Source of the DNA: Burkholderiales bacterium
GTDB lineage: Bacteria; Pseudomonadota; Gammaproteobacteria; Burkholderiales; WYBJ01
Length of the DNA stretch: 64,000 nucleotides
Direction of reading: 5' to 3'
NCBI GenBank assembly: GCA_022841915.1
Contig: JALHQN010000001.1
Location: 496,001 to 560,000 of the forward strand
Part shown: positions 1-9,552 of the stretch, piece after piece
Layout: each line of letters opens with the position of its first letter
Numbering within the stretch: the first letter of the stretch is position 1
Made by a program: the position numbers and the translations under genes
Notes under the pieces: model-generated
Told to the model about the DNA's origin: nothing
The model's input: only the letters and a program-made list of their open reading frames with translations
Database searches by the model: none

Positions 1-678
1 GCTCGCCCACCGCATCAGCCCCTCGATGTCCGCGGTCATGTCGCCGTTCGAGAGATAGGCAGGAACCGCGTACATCATCACCTGCATCATCCCGAATGCC
101 GCCACGAAGAGCCGCCACAGGGAAGTCCGGGAGTCTCGTCGCCGCTTGGCATCCGAACGGCGCGGGTCGAAGGGCTCCGCGTCGTAGCCAATGGCACGGA
201 TCGCCGCCACGATCGCGCTCAAGCGAATGGCGCTGTCATCCCAGCGCACGTAGGCACGCTGGGTACTGAAGTTCACCGACGCTTCGTGAACCCCCTCCAA
301 CGCCTGCAGACGGCGCTCGATGAGCCAGATGCAGGCCGCGCAGGTCACGCCTTCGAGCAGCAACGAGACTTCGAGCATGCCATCCTGGCTCGGCTGCACG
401 ACCGCCTGCCGGTAAGCCGGCGAATCGAGCACGCTCAGATCCTGGTCGACGGCCGACCGCACGGCGGCGGCGGAACGTCCCGGATTGGAACGACGCTCGT
501 AGTAGGCGCCCAGACCGGCGCCCGCGATCGCCTCGGCGACAGCCTGGCACCCCGCACAACAAACCGCCCGCTCCGCACCTGCGATGCGCGCTCGGAAATG
601 GCCTTGCAGCGGCAGCTTGTCGCCGCAGTGATAACAGCTGCCGAGGTCCGGCATGGGCGCGGTCGCGCGGATACTCAT
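1..678 (-). CDS. ccoI: Copper-translocating P-type ATPase, CcoI/FixI type (5' part, runs off the left edge)
   Basis: The 226 visible residues are the N-terminus of a heavy-metal P1B-type ATPase. A Cys-rich leader contains CYHCGD near residue 15 and CCAGC near residue 44. A heavy-metal-associated domain follows with the metal-binding motif GVTCAACIW at about residues 105-113. The first membrane helix begins near residue 190. The leader plus a single HMA domain is the arrangement of CcoI/FixI, the inner-membrane pump that supplies copper for cbb3 cytochrome oxidase assembly. The ATG at 676-678 gives the expected family start. The catalytic DKTGT region lies outside the window. Its neighbours on that side (possibly ccoNOPGHS) cannot be seen. 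An FNR-like site 95 bases upstream supports a microaerobic role. Confidence 0.85.
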   Translation of the reverse strand, partial: MSIRATAPMPDLGSCYHCGDKLPLQGHFRARIAGAERAVCCAGCQAVAEAIAGAGLGAYYERRSNPGRSAAAVRSAVDQDLSVLDSPAYRQAVVQPSQDGMLEVSLLLEGVTCAACIWLIERRLQALEGVHEASVNFSTQRAYVRWDDSAIRLSAIVAAIRAIGYDAEPFDPRRSDAKRRRDSRTSLWRLFVAAFGMMQVMMYAVPAYLSNGDMTADIEGLMRWAS

Positions 679-772
679 GGCTCTCCAACGATGACGATCG
701 GCCGGCGTCGCTGCGGGCAGACGATCTCGACAATGACGAACGGCGATGATGGCGCAAAGCGATGGGGCGCGA

Positions 773-786
773 TTGACTTAAATCAA
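773..786. promoter_or_regulatory. FNR/ANR-like binding site upstream of ccoI
   Basis: TTGACTTAAATCAA differs at one base from the FNR/ANR consensus TTGAT-N4-ATCAA. It lies 95 bases upstream of the ccoI start and about 200 bases before the divergent cupin gene. FNR-type control of cbb3 oxidase assembly genes is well established in proteobacteria. The remaining bases of the 679-985 gap show nothing else that I can name. Confidence 0.6.
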
Positions 787-985
787 CGGGGCCGAGGCTG
801 CTTTCGCTGTCGAACCCGCGTCCGTAGCCTTGCCCGGACATGTGCGTCAGCAGGGCCAGAAAACGGCGGCAGCACGTCGAGGCGAGCCGCTGAGACCGGT
901 ACAATGGTGACCATCGATTGCAACCCCAGTCATCAATCGAGCGTGGTCGGATCGATACCGCACGCTCGGGCATCACGGAGGCGCC

Positions 986-1474
986 ATGCAGGATTCGTCT
1001 GAACCGAAATGGAAATTCCACGGCGTGCGTGTGGTCAAGAGCACCGAACTCGACGTCAACACCGCGCAGACAGCGGGCATGAACCGCGCCGCCGCCATCA
1101 CGAACGCCCGCACCGGCGCCGAGAAGCTCTGGGCCGGCACGGTCGTCATCCATCCCAAGGCGAAGACCGGCGCCCACCATCACGGGCCGGTGGAAAGCGT
1201 GATCTACGTCGTGAGCGGCCGCGCCCGGATGCGCTGGGGAGACAAGCTCGAGTTCACCGCCGAGGCCGGGCCGGGCGATTTCATCTATGTCCCGCCCTAC
1301 GTGCCGCATCAGGAGATCAACGCCAACGACGACGAGCCCCTGTCTTGCGTGCTCGTGCGCAGCGGCCAGGAGCCGGTCGTGGTGAACCTCGACATCCCCG
1401 TGGTGGAGAAGCCCGAGAACGTGCACTGGGTGGACAACATCCATCCGGCACCCAAACCCGAGTCCTGCAGCTAG
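986..1474 (+). CDS. Cupin-domain protein
   Basis: This 162-residue protein has a single conserved beta-barrel cupin. The first motif is GAHHHGPVESVIYVVSG at about residues 62-78, with a run of histidines and a glutamate able to bind metal. The second motif is GDFIYVPPYVPHQEIN at about 96-111. The start ATG follows a GGAGG 5 bases upstream. It is divergent from ccoI and convergent with the TPR gene, so no operon partner is visible. Cupins of this size include isomerases, dioxygenases and sugar-binding regulators. The substrate cannot be told from sequence. Confidence 0.75.
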   Translation: MQDSSEPKWKFHGVRVVKSTELDVNTAQTAGMNRAAAITNARTGAEKLWAGTVVIHPKAKTGAHHHGPVESVIYVVSGRARMRWGDKLEFTAEAGPGDFIYVPPYVPHQEINANDDEPLSCVLVRSGQEPVVVNLDIPVVEKPENVHWVDNIHPAPKPESCS

Positions 1475-1728
1475 CGTCCTGAGTCGGCAATACGCTGAAC
1501 GACAGGGCCGAGAAGCGACGCCAGACCTTGTCGGAAATCCTCGCCAGGTGGCCAGCCTGGCGGCGGTTTGCTTCGCGTCTGACACCGATTTCGACGCTTT
1601 TGCCCCTTCGACACCGTTCGGCCACTCGCCGACGAAGCTCCGTCGCAGGACACGAGCGCACCGCGCTCACCTGAGCTTGCGCCGACAACGGATCGGAGCA
1701 GGCAACACGCCGGCCCCATCGCCCTGCG

Positions 1729-3057
1729 CTAGACGCTAGCCGCGCGCGCCTCCAGACGCCTACCCCAGCGGCTCTCCGGGGACTTCAGCACACGCCGTTC
1801 GGCGAGGTAATGCCGGGCACGGGCGCCATCGCCCGAGCGCAACGCTGCTTCGATCGAGGTGAGCGTGAGCAGATCGCGCTGCGCATGACTGCCGCCGAAC
1901 CGGTTGGCGACATCGCGCACGGGCTCGATGAGGTCGATCGCCTGCTCGTACCTCGCCTGCGAGAACGCTTCGGCCGCATCGACCAGGGGCAGGCCCACGT
2001 CTCGGCTCATCGCCGCGAGGAGGTCGTCGCCGCTCGACGTCCGCCGCATCGCCTGCTTGAGCGAGCCAAGGTCGTCGCGACGACCACAGGCAGCGAAGGC
2101 AAGCGCGGCATGGAAATCGTTGAAGGCGTAGTAGCCTGCCTCGGCCTCTAGCTGAGCCGCCCATTCATCGGCGACGACCTCGAATCGCCTGCCGATATCG
2201 ACGCCTTCGAGGCTCAAGCGCCAGAGCAACGCACTGGCATCGACCAGCGACAGCAGCATGGACGAGGCCTCAGGATGAACCCCTGCGTCATACAGTTCGA
2301 GCACTTTGTCGAAGCGCCCCCCATCCATGTAGAACAAGGCGAGGTGCCACCAGTTGTGAAAGGCGAATCCATTGTCGGGCGCCCAGTCCTGCTGGCGCGA
2401 CTCCAGCCAAGTCATGCCCTCCTCGATGCGTCCTTGCATTTCCATCACATGGGTCGCAGCGTGCACCGCCCAGCCGTCGCGCGGCTCGATCTCCAGCGCG
2501 CGGCGCGCCTCGATCTCGGCCTGAGGGTATTGATTCATCTCCTCCAGTCCGAATGCATGCATGCCGAGCACGTAGGAATAGCCGGGCATGTCCGCATCCC
2601 AATGCGGCAACACGCGCGTCACCCGGTTGCGCAGGTTGAGCGCGTCGCCACGATAGAAATCCATCAGATGCCCCACCTGCAAAGCCAGGGCATCACGTGG
2701 ATGATCGATCAAGATCCGGTCCAGCGTACGGCACGCGCCATGCCAATCTTTGGCCAGCAACTGCTCCGTCGCTCGCATCAATCGCCGCTCCCGATCCGAG
2801 GCCTGATCCGAGCGCGAGGACGCGGCGCTCAGGCACGCCTGCACGGGTTCGAGGAACTTGCGTTCCCCGAGCGTGTAGAGCACCAGGGCCTTCATCAACT
2901 GCCCGGTGACGAAATCGGGATCCTCGGCGAGCGCGGCGTCGAGTGTCGCGATCGGATCTCCGACATAGGATTGGAACTGCTGCAATGCAGTCTCGTAGTG
3001 CTGCAGCGATTCGGCGCGACCGGCACTGACCGGAACGCCTCGAGCATCGAGTCTCAT
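1729..3057 (-). CDS. Tetratricopeptide-repeat protein of the TTC38/StaR-like family
   Basis: This is a 442-residue soluble protein built of helical TPR-like pairs. The conserved central block reads HAFGLEEMNQYPQAE, then AVHAATHVMEMQGR, then HNWWHLALFYMDGGR, which is the pattern of TTC38/StaR-like proteins. The open frame extends upstream to 3189, but the ATG at 3055-3057 has AAGGGGA 6 bases before it and starts at the usual family position. No signal peptide or membrane segment is visible. The family is widespread and its biochemical role is not established. It stands alone, convergent with the cupin gene. Confidence 0.75.
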   Translation of the reverse strand: MRLDARGVPVSAGRAESLQHYETALQQFQSYVGDPIATLDAALAEDPDFVTGQLMKALVLYTLGERKFLEPVQACLSAASSRSDQASDRERRLMRATEQLLAKDWHGACRTLDRILIDHPRDALALQVGHLMDFYRGDALNLRNRVTRVLPHWDADMPGYSYVLGMHAFGLEEMNQYPQAEIEARRALEIEPRDGWAVHAATHVMEMQGRIEEGMTWLESRQQDWAPDNGFAFHNWWHLALFYMDGGRFDKVLELYDAGVHPEASSMLLSLVDASALLWRLSLEGVDIGRRFEVVADEWAAQLEAEAGYYAFNDFHAALAFAACGRRDDLGSLKQAMRRTSSGDDLLAAMSRDVGLPLVDAAEAFSQARYEQAIDLIEPVRDVANRFGGSHAQRDLLTLTSIEAALRSGDGARARHYLAERRVLKSPESRWGRRLEARAASV

Positions 3058-3433
3058 GTTCGTCCCCTTCGGCGTGTGGCTGTTCGGGTGCAACAGGATA
3101 GTAGCTGCGATGCAGCCCCAGGCAGGAGCCGAAGCCGTTACACCGGGCTGCACTTCCGCCCATATCGGCTTGCCGCTGTCATCGGGCAACGGACAGGCGC
3201 AATCGAGTCGACGACCCTGCGCATGCCAAACCGCATGCTAACGCCTAAGGACCACGGACGGGGCACGGGAAAACCCGCAATCAGCCACAGCGGATGGACA
3301 GCCGCACTCGCAGCCGAAGTAACCGTACGGAGGAATCCTGGCGGCACGCTGTACGTGAAACTCGCAGCCGCGCTCGAGTTGCGCCGGACAGACCCGCGGT
3401 CGGAGGCCCTGCACGAATCCGGCAACCGCGAAC
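3058..3433. other. Non-coding gap between ribH and the TPR gene
   Basis: These 376 bases hold no open frame I can support. nusB, which often follows ribH in related bacteria, is absent here. I see no convincing terminator or promoter. Confidence 0.5.
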
Positions 3434-3913
3434 TCAGTTCAGCGCGGCGATGCTGCGCAGGAGGTTGGCCATCTCGATCGCTGCCTCGGCGCATTCGGCG
3501 CCCTTTTGCGCCATCCGCACCTCGGCCTGCTCGTCCGTCTCGGTGGTCAGCACGCCGTTGGCGATCGGGATGCCGGTGTCGAGTTGCACGTTCATGATGC
3601 CGCTCGCCGACTCGTTGGAGACGACTTCGAAGTGATAGGTCTCGCCACGAATGACCGCGCCCAGCGCCACCAAGGCATCGAAGCGTCCGCTATGGGCGAG
3701 CCGCTGCAGCACCAAGGGCAATTCGAGAGCGCCGGGCACGCTGACGATCAGCACCGACTCGTCTGCAACACCGTGCTTGCGCAGCGCCGCGGTACAGCCC
3801 GAGAGCAGCCCCTCGCCGACATCGCGATTGAAGCGCGCCATCGCGATCCCGATGCGCAGTCCTGTCCCGTCGAGCTTGGGTTCGATTTCCTCGATATTGT
3901 CGAAACGTGCCAA
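3434..3913 (-). CDS. ribH: 6,7-dimethyl-8-ribityllumazine synthase
   Basis: RibH condenses the RibA/RibD-derived pyrimidine with the four-carbon product of RibB to give lumazine, the penultimate step of riboflavin synthesis. The protein (159 residues) has the family motifs ARFNRDV near the N-terminus, VPGALELPL, the phosphate-contacting [12 protein letters not shown] and GVLTTE. The start appears to be TTG at 3911-3913, since no ATG is suitably placed and GGAG lies 8 bases upstream of it. The gap to ribBA is 19 bases, so the two are probably co-transcribed. Confidence 0.93.
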   Translation of the reverse strand: MARFDNIEEIEPKLDGTGLRIGIAMARFNRDVGEGLLSGCTAALRKHGVADESVLIVSVPGALELPLVLQRLAHSGRFDALVALGAVIRGETYHFEVVSNESASGIMNVQLDTGIPIANGVLTTETDEQAEVRMAQKGAECAEAAIEMANLLRSIAALN

Positions 3914-3932
3914 GGCGCAAACTCCTTTTTTC

Positions 3933-5027
3933 TTACTCGCCGGGCTTGAGATAGCCGGTGACCTCGAGATCGAATCCGACCATGCTGGGCATCTTGCGCG
4001 GCAGCGCCATGAGCCGCATGCGCATGACGCCGAGATCGCGCAGGATTTGGGCCCCGATGCCGTAGGTGCGCAGCGTGACCGACGAACCGCTGTCGCGCTG
4101 CTCGGTCGTACGCGCGCGCTCAAGCAGATCCGCTCCGGCTTCGGTGCGATGCAGCAGCACGATGACGCCCGATTCGCTGGCTGCGACCGCCGCCATGGCG
4201 TCGTTCAAATTCCAGGAATGACGCTGACTTTCGATGTCCAGGAGGTCGACTGCCGACAAGGGCTCGTGGACCCGCACCAGGATCTCCTTCTCGGAAGAGA
4301 TGGTGCCGCGCACGAGCGCGAAATGGGTCTCGTCGGAAATCTTCTCGGTATAGGCAACCAGATGGAAGCGGCCGTGGAAGGTCTCGATCGAGCGCTCGTA
4401 AGCGCGGGTGACGAGCTTTTCGGTCCGGCTGCGGTGCTGGATCAGATCGGCGATCGTACCCACCTTCAGGCCGTGGAGCGCCGCGAATTCGAGCAGATCC
4501 GGCAGGCGCGCCATCTCGCCGTCATCCTTGAGGATCTCGCAGATGACTGCCGCCGGCATCAGCCCCGCCATTGACGCGAGATCACAGCCGGCCTCGGTGT
4601 GTCCGGCACGCACCAGCACGCCGCCAGGCTGGGCGGTGAGCGGAAAAATGTGGCCGGGCTGAACGATGTCGCGCGCACTGGCATCGGCCCGCGTGGCCGC
4701 GCGCACGGTCTGCGCCCGGTCGGCCGCCGAGATCCCGGTGCTCACACCCTCGGCCGCCTCGATCGACACGGTGAATGCCGTCCGGTGCGGAGACCGGTTG
4801 TTGGTCACCATGGGCGGCAGCTCGAGTTGTCGACAACGCTCCTCGGTCAACGTCAGGCAGATCAGCCCGCGGCCGTATCGCGCCATGAAGTTGATCGCAT
4901 CCGCGCTCACGAACTCGGCGGCCAGGACCAGATCGCCTTCGTTCTCGCGCTCCTCGTCGTCGACGAGTATGACCATCTTGCCAGCGGCAAGATCGGCAAT
5001 GATTTCGTGCGTGGGGCTGACAGCCAT
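3933..5027 (-). CDS. ribBA: 3,4-dihydroxy-2-butanone 4-phosphate synthase fused to a degenerate GTP cyclohydrolase II domain
   Basis: The N-terminal 200 residues are a complete RibB domain. [24 protein letters not shown], the [11 protein letters not shown] loop and [10 protein letters not shown] carry the catalytic and metal-binding residues for making the four-carbon unit from ribulose 5-phosphate. The C-terminal 155 residues align with RibA, but the zinc-binding cysteine cluster is missing: the stretch after LVRVHEPL reads DIESQRHSW. The second half is therefore unlikely to open GTP, as known for RibBX-type proteins. A separate ribA would be expected elsewhere. It sits between ribE and ribH. 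Confidence 0.92.
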   Translation of the reverse strand: MAVSPTHEIIADLAAGKMVILVDDEERENEGDLVLAAEFVSADAINFMARYGRGLICLTLTEERCRQLELPPMVTNNRSPHRTAFTVSIEAAEGVSTGISAADRAQTVRAATRADASARDIVQPGHIFPLTAQPGGVLVRAGHTEAGCDLASMAGLMPAAVICEILKDDGEMARLPDLLEFAALHGLKVGTIADLIQHRSRTEKLVTRAYERSIETFHGRFHLVAYTEKISDETHFALVRGTISSEKEILVRVHEPLSAVDLLDIESQRHSWNLNDAMAAVAASESGVIVLLHRTEAGADLLERARTTEQRDSGSSVTLRTYGIGAQILRDLGVMRMRLMALPRKMPSMVGFDLEVTGYLKPGE

Positions 5028-5171
5028 GATGGAGTTTCAAGATGGGATGGCGCGGTAACGACGCGCCACCGCGGGACGCCGCGATTCTAGCACCCCCGGC
5101 AGCGACCGCCGCACCGCGCGGTGGAGGCGCGATGCAATCGGCAATGGGCAACGAACCCCTGACTCAGCCCA

Positions 5172-5756
5172 CTACCCGCTATGCAGGCGCTCCAGGTAAC
5201 GAGCCACCAGATCGACCTCGAGGTTGACTCGCGCCCCCGGTGCCAGTCCGCCGAGATTGGTTGCCCCGAGCGTATGGGGAATCAGATTCACCCGGAACAC
5301 GTCGTCCTCGATCGCATTGACGGTCAGGCTGACTCCGTTGACCGTGATCGAGCCCTTCTGCGCAACGTAACGGCTCAGTCCCTCGGGCAAGCCGACCGCC
5401 AGCAGACGGTTGTCGCCCACAGGCTCGAACAGGGTCACGACCCCCGTGCCGTCGACATGACCGCTGACCAAGTGCCCGCCCAACCGATCGGACAGGCGCA
5501 TCGCCTTCTCGAGATTCACCTGCGCACCGGGCTGGAAACCGACGGTGCAAGAGATCGTCTCGGGCGAGACGTCGACGGCGAACCCGTCGGGCGACAACGC
5601 AGTCACCGTGAGACAGACGCCGTTGACCGCGATGCTGTCGCCGAGCGCGACATCCTCGAGATCCAGGCCCGATGCCCCGATGACGAGGCGCACACCCTGG
5701 GAGCCGGGCTGGGCTTCGCGCACTTTTCCGACTGCCGCGACGATACCGGTGAACAC
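5172..5756 (-). CDS. ribE: Riboflavin synthase alpha subunit
   Basis: RibE dismutates two lumazine molecules to riboflavin. The 194-residue protein shows the two tandem lumazine-binding barrels typical of the family. The first carries NGVCLTV and the second NGVSLTV. SGHVDGTG lies at the domain junction and the N-terminus is FTGIV. Two in-frame GTG codons lie at the start. The inner one (5754-5756) is preferred because it gives the family N-terminus and stands 5 bases after GAGGAG. It lies between ribD and ribBA on the same strand. Confidence 0.93.
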   Translation of the reverse strand: MFTGIVAAVGKVREAQPGSQGVRLVIGASGLDLEDVALGDSIAVNGVCLTVTALSPDGFAVDVSPETISCTVGFQPGAQVNLEKAMRLSDRLGGHLVSGHVDGTGVVTLFEPVGDNRLLAVGLPEGLSRYVAQKGSITVNGVSLTVNAIEDDVFRVNLIPHTLGATNLGGLAPGARVNLEVDLVARYLERLHSG

Positions 5757-5793
5757 ATGCACTCCTCTTCTTCAGCCCGTCGCACCGCGCCGA

Positions 5794-6891
5794 TCACGGC
5801 TGCGCTGGGGCGATACGGGCGATGATACGCAGATCCCTCCCGACCCGACACAGATCGTAGAGGTCGAGTTCCCGCCGCTGCGCCAGCGTATCGAGCGCAG
5901 GCAGATCGAACATGCCACGCGCCCGGTCGCCCACCAGACTGGGCGCCATGTAGAGAACCAACTCATCGACCAGTCCTGCGCGCAGCAATGACCCGTTGAG
6001 CTTGAAACCGGCCTCGACATGAAGCTCGTTGATCTCGCGCCTGCCCAGTTCGACCATGAGCGCGTCCAAGTCCACCTTGCCGCTCGCATCCGGCAAGAGC
6101 AGCACTTCGACGCCCCGTGCCTCGAGCTGACTGCGCTTGTCCGGATTGTCTTGCGCGGCGACCAGCAGCGCCGACCCATCGCCGAGAATCTTCGCCTGCA
6201 GCGAAATCTCCATCCGGCTGTCGATCACCAGTCGCGGAGGCTGCCGCGGGGTGGCGACATCGCGCACCGTCAGCTGCGGATCGTCGTCCCGAACCGTCCC
6301 TATCCCGGTCGCGAGCACGCACGCGCGCGCGCGCCACGCGTGGCCGTCCCGGCGTGCTTCGGGGCCCGTGATCCACTGGCTCACGCCGTTGAGCAGAGCC
6401 GTCTTGCCATCCAGCGTCGAAGCCACCTTGAGCCGCACCCAGGGACGCCCTCGACGCATGCGATGGACAAAACCGATGTTGAGGTCGTGCGCCTCGGTCT
6501 CCAGCACACCGCACTCGACGTCGATGCCGGCCGCGCGCAGCTTTTCCAGCCCGCTTCCCGCCACGCGTGGATTCGGATCGGCAATGGCCGCGATCACCCG
6601 CCGCACGCCTGCCGCGATCAGCGCATCGGCACAAGGCGGCGTGCGTCCGTGATGACTGCAGGGCTCGAGGCTGACGTAGGCGGTCGATCCGCGCGCCGCC
6701 TCGCCCGCCGCTCGCAAGGCAACCACCTCGGCGTGGGCTTCCCCGGCCCGTTCGTGCCAGCCTTCGCCAATCACGACGTTGTCGCGAACCAGCACGCAGC
6801 CCACCCTGGGATTGGGGGTGGTGGTGTAGAGGCCACGCTCGGCCAAGCGCAGCGCGTGCGCCATGTGTTCACGGTCGTCCGCAGTGATCAC
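5794..6891 (-). CDS. ribD: Bifunctional diaminohydroxyphosphoribosylaminopyrimidine deaminase / 5-amino-6-(5-phosphoribosylamino)uracil reductase
   Basis: RibD carries out the second and third steps of the GTP branch of riboflavin synthesis. The N-terminal deaminase domain has the zinc site HAEVVAL (near residue 53) and PCSHHGRTPPCADAL (near 76-90). The C-terminal reductase domain shows the NADPH-binding pattern around KVASTLDGKTA and GIGTVRDDDPQLTVR. At 365 residues it matches the usual full length. It is the first rib gene of the minus-strand run, 37 bases before ribE. The 229-base gap to nrdR shows no riboswitch that I recognise. Confidence 0.95.
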   Translation of the reverse strand: MITADDREHMAHALRLAERGLYTTTPNPRVGCVLVRDNVVIGEGWHERAGEAHAEVVALRAAGEAARGSTAYVSLEPCSHHGRTPPCADALIAAGVRRVIAAIADPNPRVAGSGLEKLRAAGIDVECGVLETEAHDLNIGFVHRMRRGRPWVRLKVASTLDGKTALLNGVSQWITGPEARRDGHAWRARACVLATGIGTVRDDDPQLTVRDVATPRQPPRLVIDSRMEISLQAKILGDGSALLVAAQDNPDKRSQLEARGVEVLLLPDASGKVDLDALMVELGRREINELHVEAGFKLNGSLLRAGLVDELVLYMAPSLVGDRARGMFDLPALDTLAQRRELDLYDLCRVGRDLRIIARIAPAQP

Positions 6892-7120
6892 GATCGTCTA
6901 CCTCGAAAACCGAACGGTGCGGCAACGGCATGCCGGTGTGCCCTGCATGCCAGGGGGCGCGTCGAACTATGACGCCGCCCATCGCGTCGAGCGGCCGCGA
7001 AAGCCGCCTGCCTACCCCCCTCGGCACAGAACGCGAATAGAACCCGCGAGCATTCCCGGCGAAGCCAAGCCAAGCATCGATTCTCGGCATCGTAAGCGCA
7101 GTCCATCCGGCCTCTGCGCG

Positions 7121-7594
7121 CTAAGCCTTGGAGCGCCCGCCGTCGGGCTGCTGCACTTCCTGCAGGACATCGCGAAAATCGTCGATGCCCTGGAAGGCTC
7201 GATAGACCGACGCGAAGCGGATGTAGGCGACCTGATCGAGCTTGTACAACTCTTCCATCACCATGTCGCCGATCCGGCGCGCCGGCACTTCACGCACGCC
7301 GAGCGCCAACAGATTCTGGATGATGCGTTCGACCGCCTCGTCGACTTTCTCGGTGGGCACCTTGCGCTTGTGCAGGGCGCGCCGGAAGCCTGTCATCAGC
7401 TTGTCGCGGCTGAACTCGGTGCGACGTCCGTCCTGCTTGACCACCTGCGGCAGGCGCAGCTCGATGGTCTCGTAAGTCGTGAAGCGCTTGTTGCAGGCGG
7501 CACAGCGTCTGCGCCTGCGCACGCTCGCGCCCTCCTCGCCAACGCGCGAATCGACCACCTGGGTGTCGGGCGCGTTGCAGAAGGGACACTTCAT
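7121..7594 (-). CDS. nrdR: Transcriptional repressor NrdR
   Basis: NrdR represses ribonucleotide reductase operons in response to adenine nucleotides. The 157-residue protein begins [17 protein letters not shown]. This starts a zinc ribbon completed by [12 protein letters not shown] at about residues 27-38. An ATP-cone domain follows at about 49-139. It starts 9 bases after the glyA stop, a classic betaproteobacterial arrangement implying co-transcription from glyA. Confidence 0.96.
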   Translation of the reverse strand: MKCPFCNAPDTQVVDSRVGEEGASVRRRRRCAACNKRFTTYETIELRLPQVVKQDGRRTEFSRDKLMTGFRRALHKRKVPTEKVDEAVERIIQNLLALGVREVPARRIGDMVMEELYKLDQVAYIRFASVYRAFQGIDDFRDVLQEVQQPDGGRSKA

Positions 7595-7603
7595 CGCAGG
7601 CGA

Positions 7604-8857
7604 TCAGCGAGCGCGTCTGCTGGACGAATAAACCGGGTGGCGCCGGCACAGCTTCTTGACTTCCGCCGCCACCAGCGTCGTGCTGCGCCGGTTGCCCTTC
7701 GCATCGAGCAGATCCGCGATCAGGTGACCGACCTTGCGCGCCTCGTCCAGACCGAACCCGCGCGTGGTCATCGCGGGCGAACCGAGCCGGATGCCGCTGG
7801 TGATCGCCGGCTTCTCGGGATCGTTGGGAATCGCGTTCTTGTTGACCGTGATGCCGACCTTGCCGAGGAGGCCTTCCACTTCCTTGCCGGTGAGCCCCTT
7901 GGGACGCAGATCCACCAGGAACATGTGGCAGTCGGTTCCGCCGGAGACGATGCGGCAGCCACGCTCGGAGAGCACCTCGGCCAGTGCTCTCGCATTGGCC
8001 AAGACCTGCTTCTGGTAGCGCTTGAACTCGGGCTTCATCGCCTCGTGGAACGCGGCTGCCTTTGCCGCGATGACGTGCATCAAGGGCCCGCCCTGGCCGC
8101 CCGGGAACACCGCCGAGTTGATCGGCTGCGCCAACTCCTGGCCGGCGAGAATGAAGCCGCCGCGCGGTCCGCGCAATGTTTTGTGGGTGGTGCTCGCGAT
8201 GACATGCGCGACGTTCACCGGGCTGGGATAGAGGCCGGCCGCGATCAGGCCGGCATAGTGCGCCATGTCGACGAAGAGCTTCGCGCCCACGCTGTCGGCG
8301 ATCTTGCGAAAGCGCGCCCAGTCGATGACCGGCGCGTAGGCCGATGCGCCGGCGACGACCACTTGCGGCCGGTGCTCGTGAGCGAGCCGCTCGACGGCGG
8401 CGTAATCGATGCGCTCGGTTTCCGGATCGAGGCCGTAACCCACCGACTTGTAGATCTTGCCGCTGAAATTGACGCTCGAACCGTGCGTGAGGTGCCCCCC
8501 GTGGGCGAGCGACATGCCGAGGATGGTGTCGCCGGGCTTGATGATCGCCGCGTACACCGCCTGGTTGGCCTGTGCGCCGGAATGGGGCTGCACGTTGGCG
8601 AACTCGGCCTTGAAGATCTTCTTCACGCGGTCGATGGCGAGCTGCTCGGCCTGATCGACGAATTCGCAGCCGCCATAGTAGCGTCGGCCGGGATAGCCTT
8701 CGGCGTACTTGTTCGTGAGGACCGAACCCTGGATCGCCATGACCTGAGCACTCGCGTAATTCTCCGAGGCGATCAGTTCGATATGGTCTTCCTGACGCTG
8801 CAGTTCCTTGTCGAGCACGCGCAGCAGGGCGCGGTCGGTGATCTTACGGCGATCCAA
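7604..8857 (-). CDS. glyA: Serine hydroxymethyltransferase
   Basis: This PLP enzyme interconverts serine and glycine while loading tetrahydrofolate with a one-carbon unit. Recognisable motifs are the folate/PLP region [35 protein letters not shown], and the PLP lysine in [13 protein letters not shown]. The frame stays open to 9025, but starting at TTG (8855-8857) gives 417 residues, the normal family size, with GGGG about 7 bases upstream. An ATG near 8868 is out of frame. It is the promoter-proximal gene of the glyA-nrdR pair and diverges from the TRAP genes. Confidence 0.94.
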   Translation of the reverse strand: MDRRKITDRALLRVLDKELQRQEDHIELIASENYASAQVMAIQGSVLTNKYAEGYPGRRYYGGCEFVDQAEQLAIDRVKKIFKAEFANVQPHSGAQANQAVYAAIIKPGDTILGMSLAHGGHLTHGSSVNFSGKIYKSVGYGLDPETERIDYAAVERLAHEHRPQVVVAGASAYAPVIDWARFRKIADSVGAKLFVDMAHYAGLIAAGLYPSPVNVAHVIASTTHKTLRGPRGGFILAGQELAQPINSAVFPGGQGGPLMHVIAAKAAAFHEAMKPEFKRYQKQVLANARALAEVLSERGCRIVSGGTDCHMFLVDLRPKGLTGKEVEGLLGKVGITVNKNAIPNDPEKPAITSGIRLGSPAMTTRGFGLDEARKVGHLIADLLDAKGNRRSTTLVAAEVKKLCRRHPVYSSSRRAR

Positions 8858-9012
8858 AATGGCACCCCATGGAAAGCGAAGCGAATGAACGGATTCTAGC
8901 ACCCTGCCCCTGAGCACGGATCGCGACCGACCGCTTTGCGAGGCCGGCGATCTGCGAGACAATGCGCCGGGCCGAGCACCATCGGCCAGACCAAGCGGAG
9001 GCCGAAACTGCC

Positions 9013-9552
9013 ATGCGGGCTGCACTCGCGCTGGCTCGTATCATCGATGCGATCAACGAACGGCTCGGGCGCGTTGCCGTTTGGCTGGTCCTGATCGCCT
9101 GTCTCGTCAGCGCCACGAATGCCGTTTCGCGCTACGCCTTCGATCTGAGTTCCAACGCCTGGCTCGAACTGCAGTGGTATCTCTTCGCCGGCATGGTCCT
9201 GTTCGGCGCCCCTTATGTACTCAACAAGAACGGCCATGTACGCGTCGACATTCTGTATGGCCGCGCCAGCGAACGCACGCGCGCCTGGATCGACCTGCTC
9301 GGGCTGCTGGTGTTTCTGCTGCCGGTGTCCGGGTTCATCGCGTACATGGCTTGGCCGTTCTTCATCGAATCGTTCCACGGCAACGAGATGTCGAGCAATG
9401 CCGGCGGACTGCTGCGCTGGCCGGTCAAGCTGATCATTCCGTTCGGCTTCGCCATGCTGGTGCTGCAGGGGCTGTCCGAAGTGATCAAGCGGATTGCCTA
9501 CCTGCAAGGCCGGATCGAGCTCGACGCCAACTACGAGAAGCCACTGCAATGA
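9013..9552 (+). CDS. dctQ: TRAP transporter small permease subunit (DctQ type)
   Basis: This 179-residue membrane protein has four predicted helices, the DctQ topology. The conserved central pattern [19 protein letters not shown] falls on helix two, followed by GHVRVDILY. It pairs with the large subunit to form the sodium-driven TRAP translocator for organic acids. The frame could begin at 8962, but the ATG at 9013 places the first helix at the expected distance and has GGAGG upstream. Its stop overlaps the next start as ATGA, indicating translational coupling to dctM. Confidence 0.9.
   Translation: MRAALALARIIDAINERLGRVAVWLVLIACLVSATNAVSRYAFDLSSNAWLELQWYLFAGMVLFGAPYVLNKNGHVRVDILYGRASERTRAWIDLLGLLVFLLPVSGFIAYMAWPFFIESFHGNEMSSNAGGLLRWPVKLIIPFGFAMLVLQGLSEVIKRIAYLQGRIELDANYEKPLQ

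Noticed and set aside
286-1002. 238-residue plus-strand open frame near the left edge
   Set aside because: It lies antisense to the clear P-type ATPase coding region.
6863-8899. 678-residue plus-strand open frame antisense to nrdR and glyA
   Set aside because: It is a high-GC shadow of well-recognised genes and has no family features.
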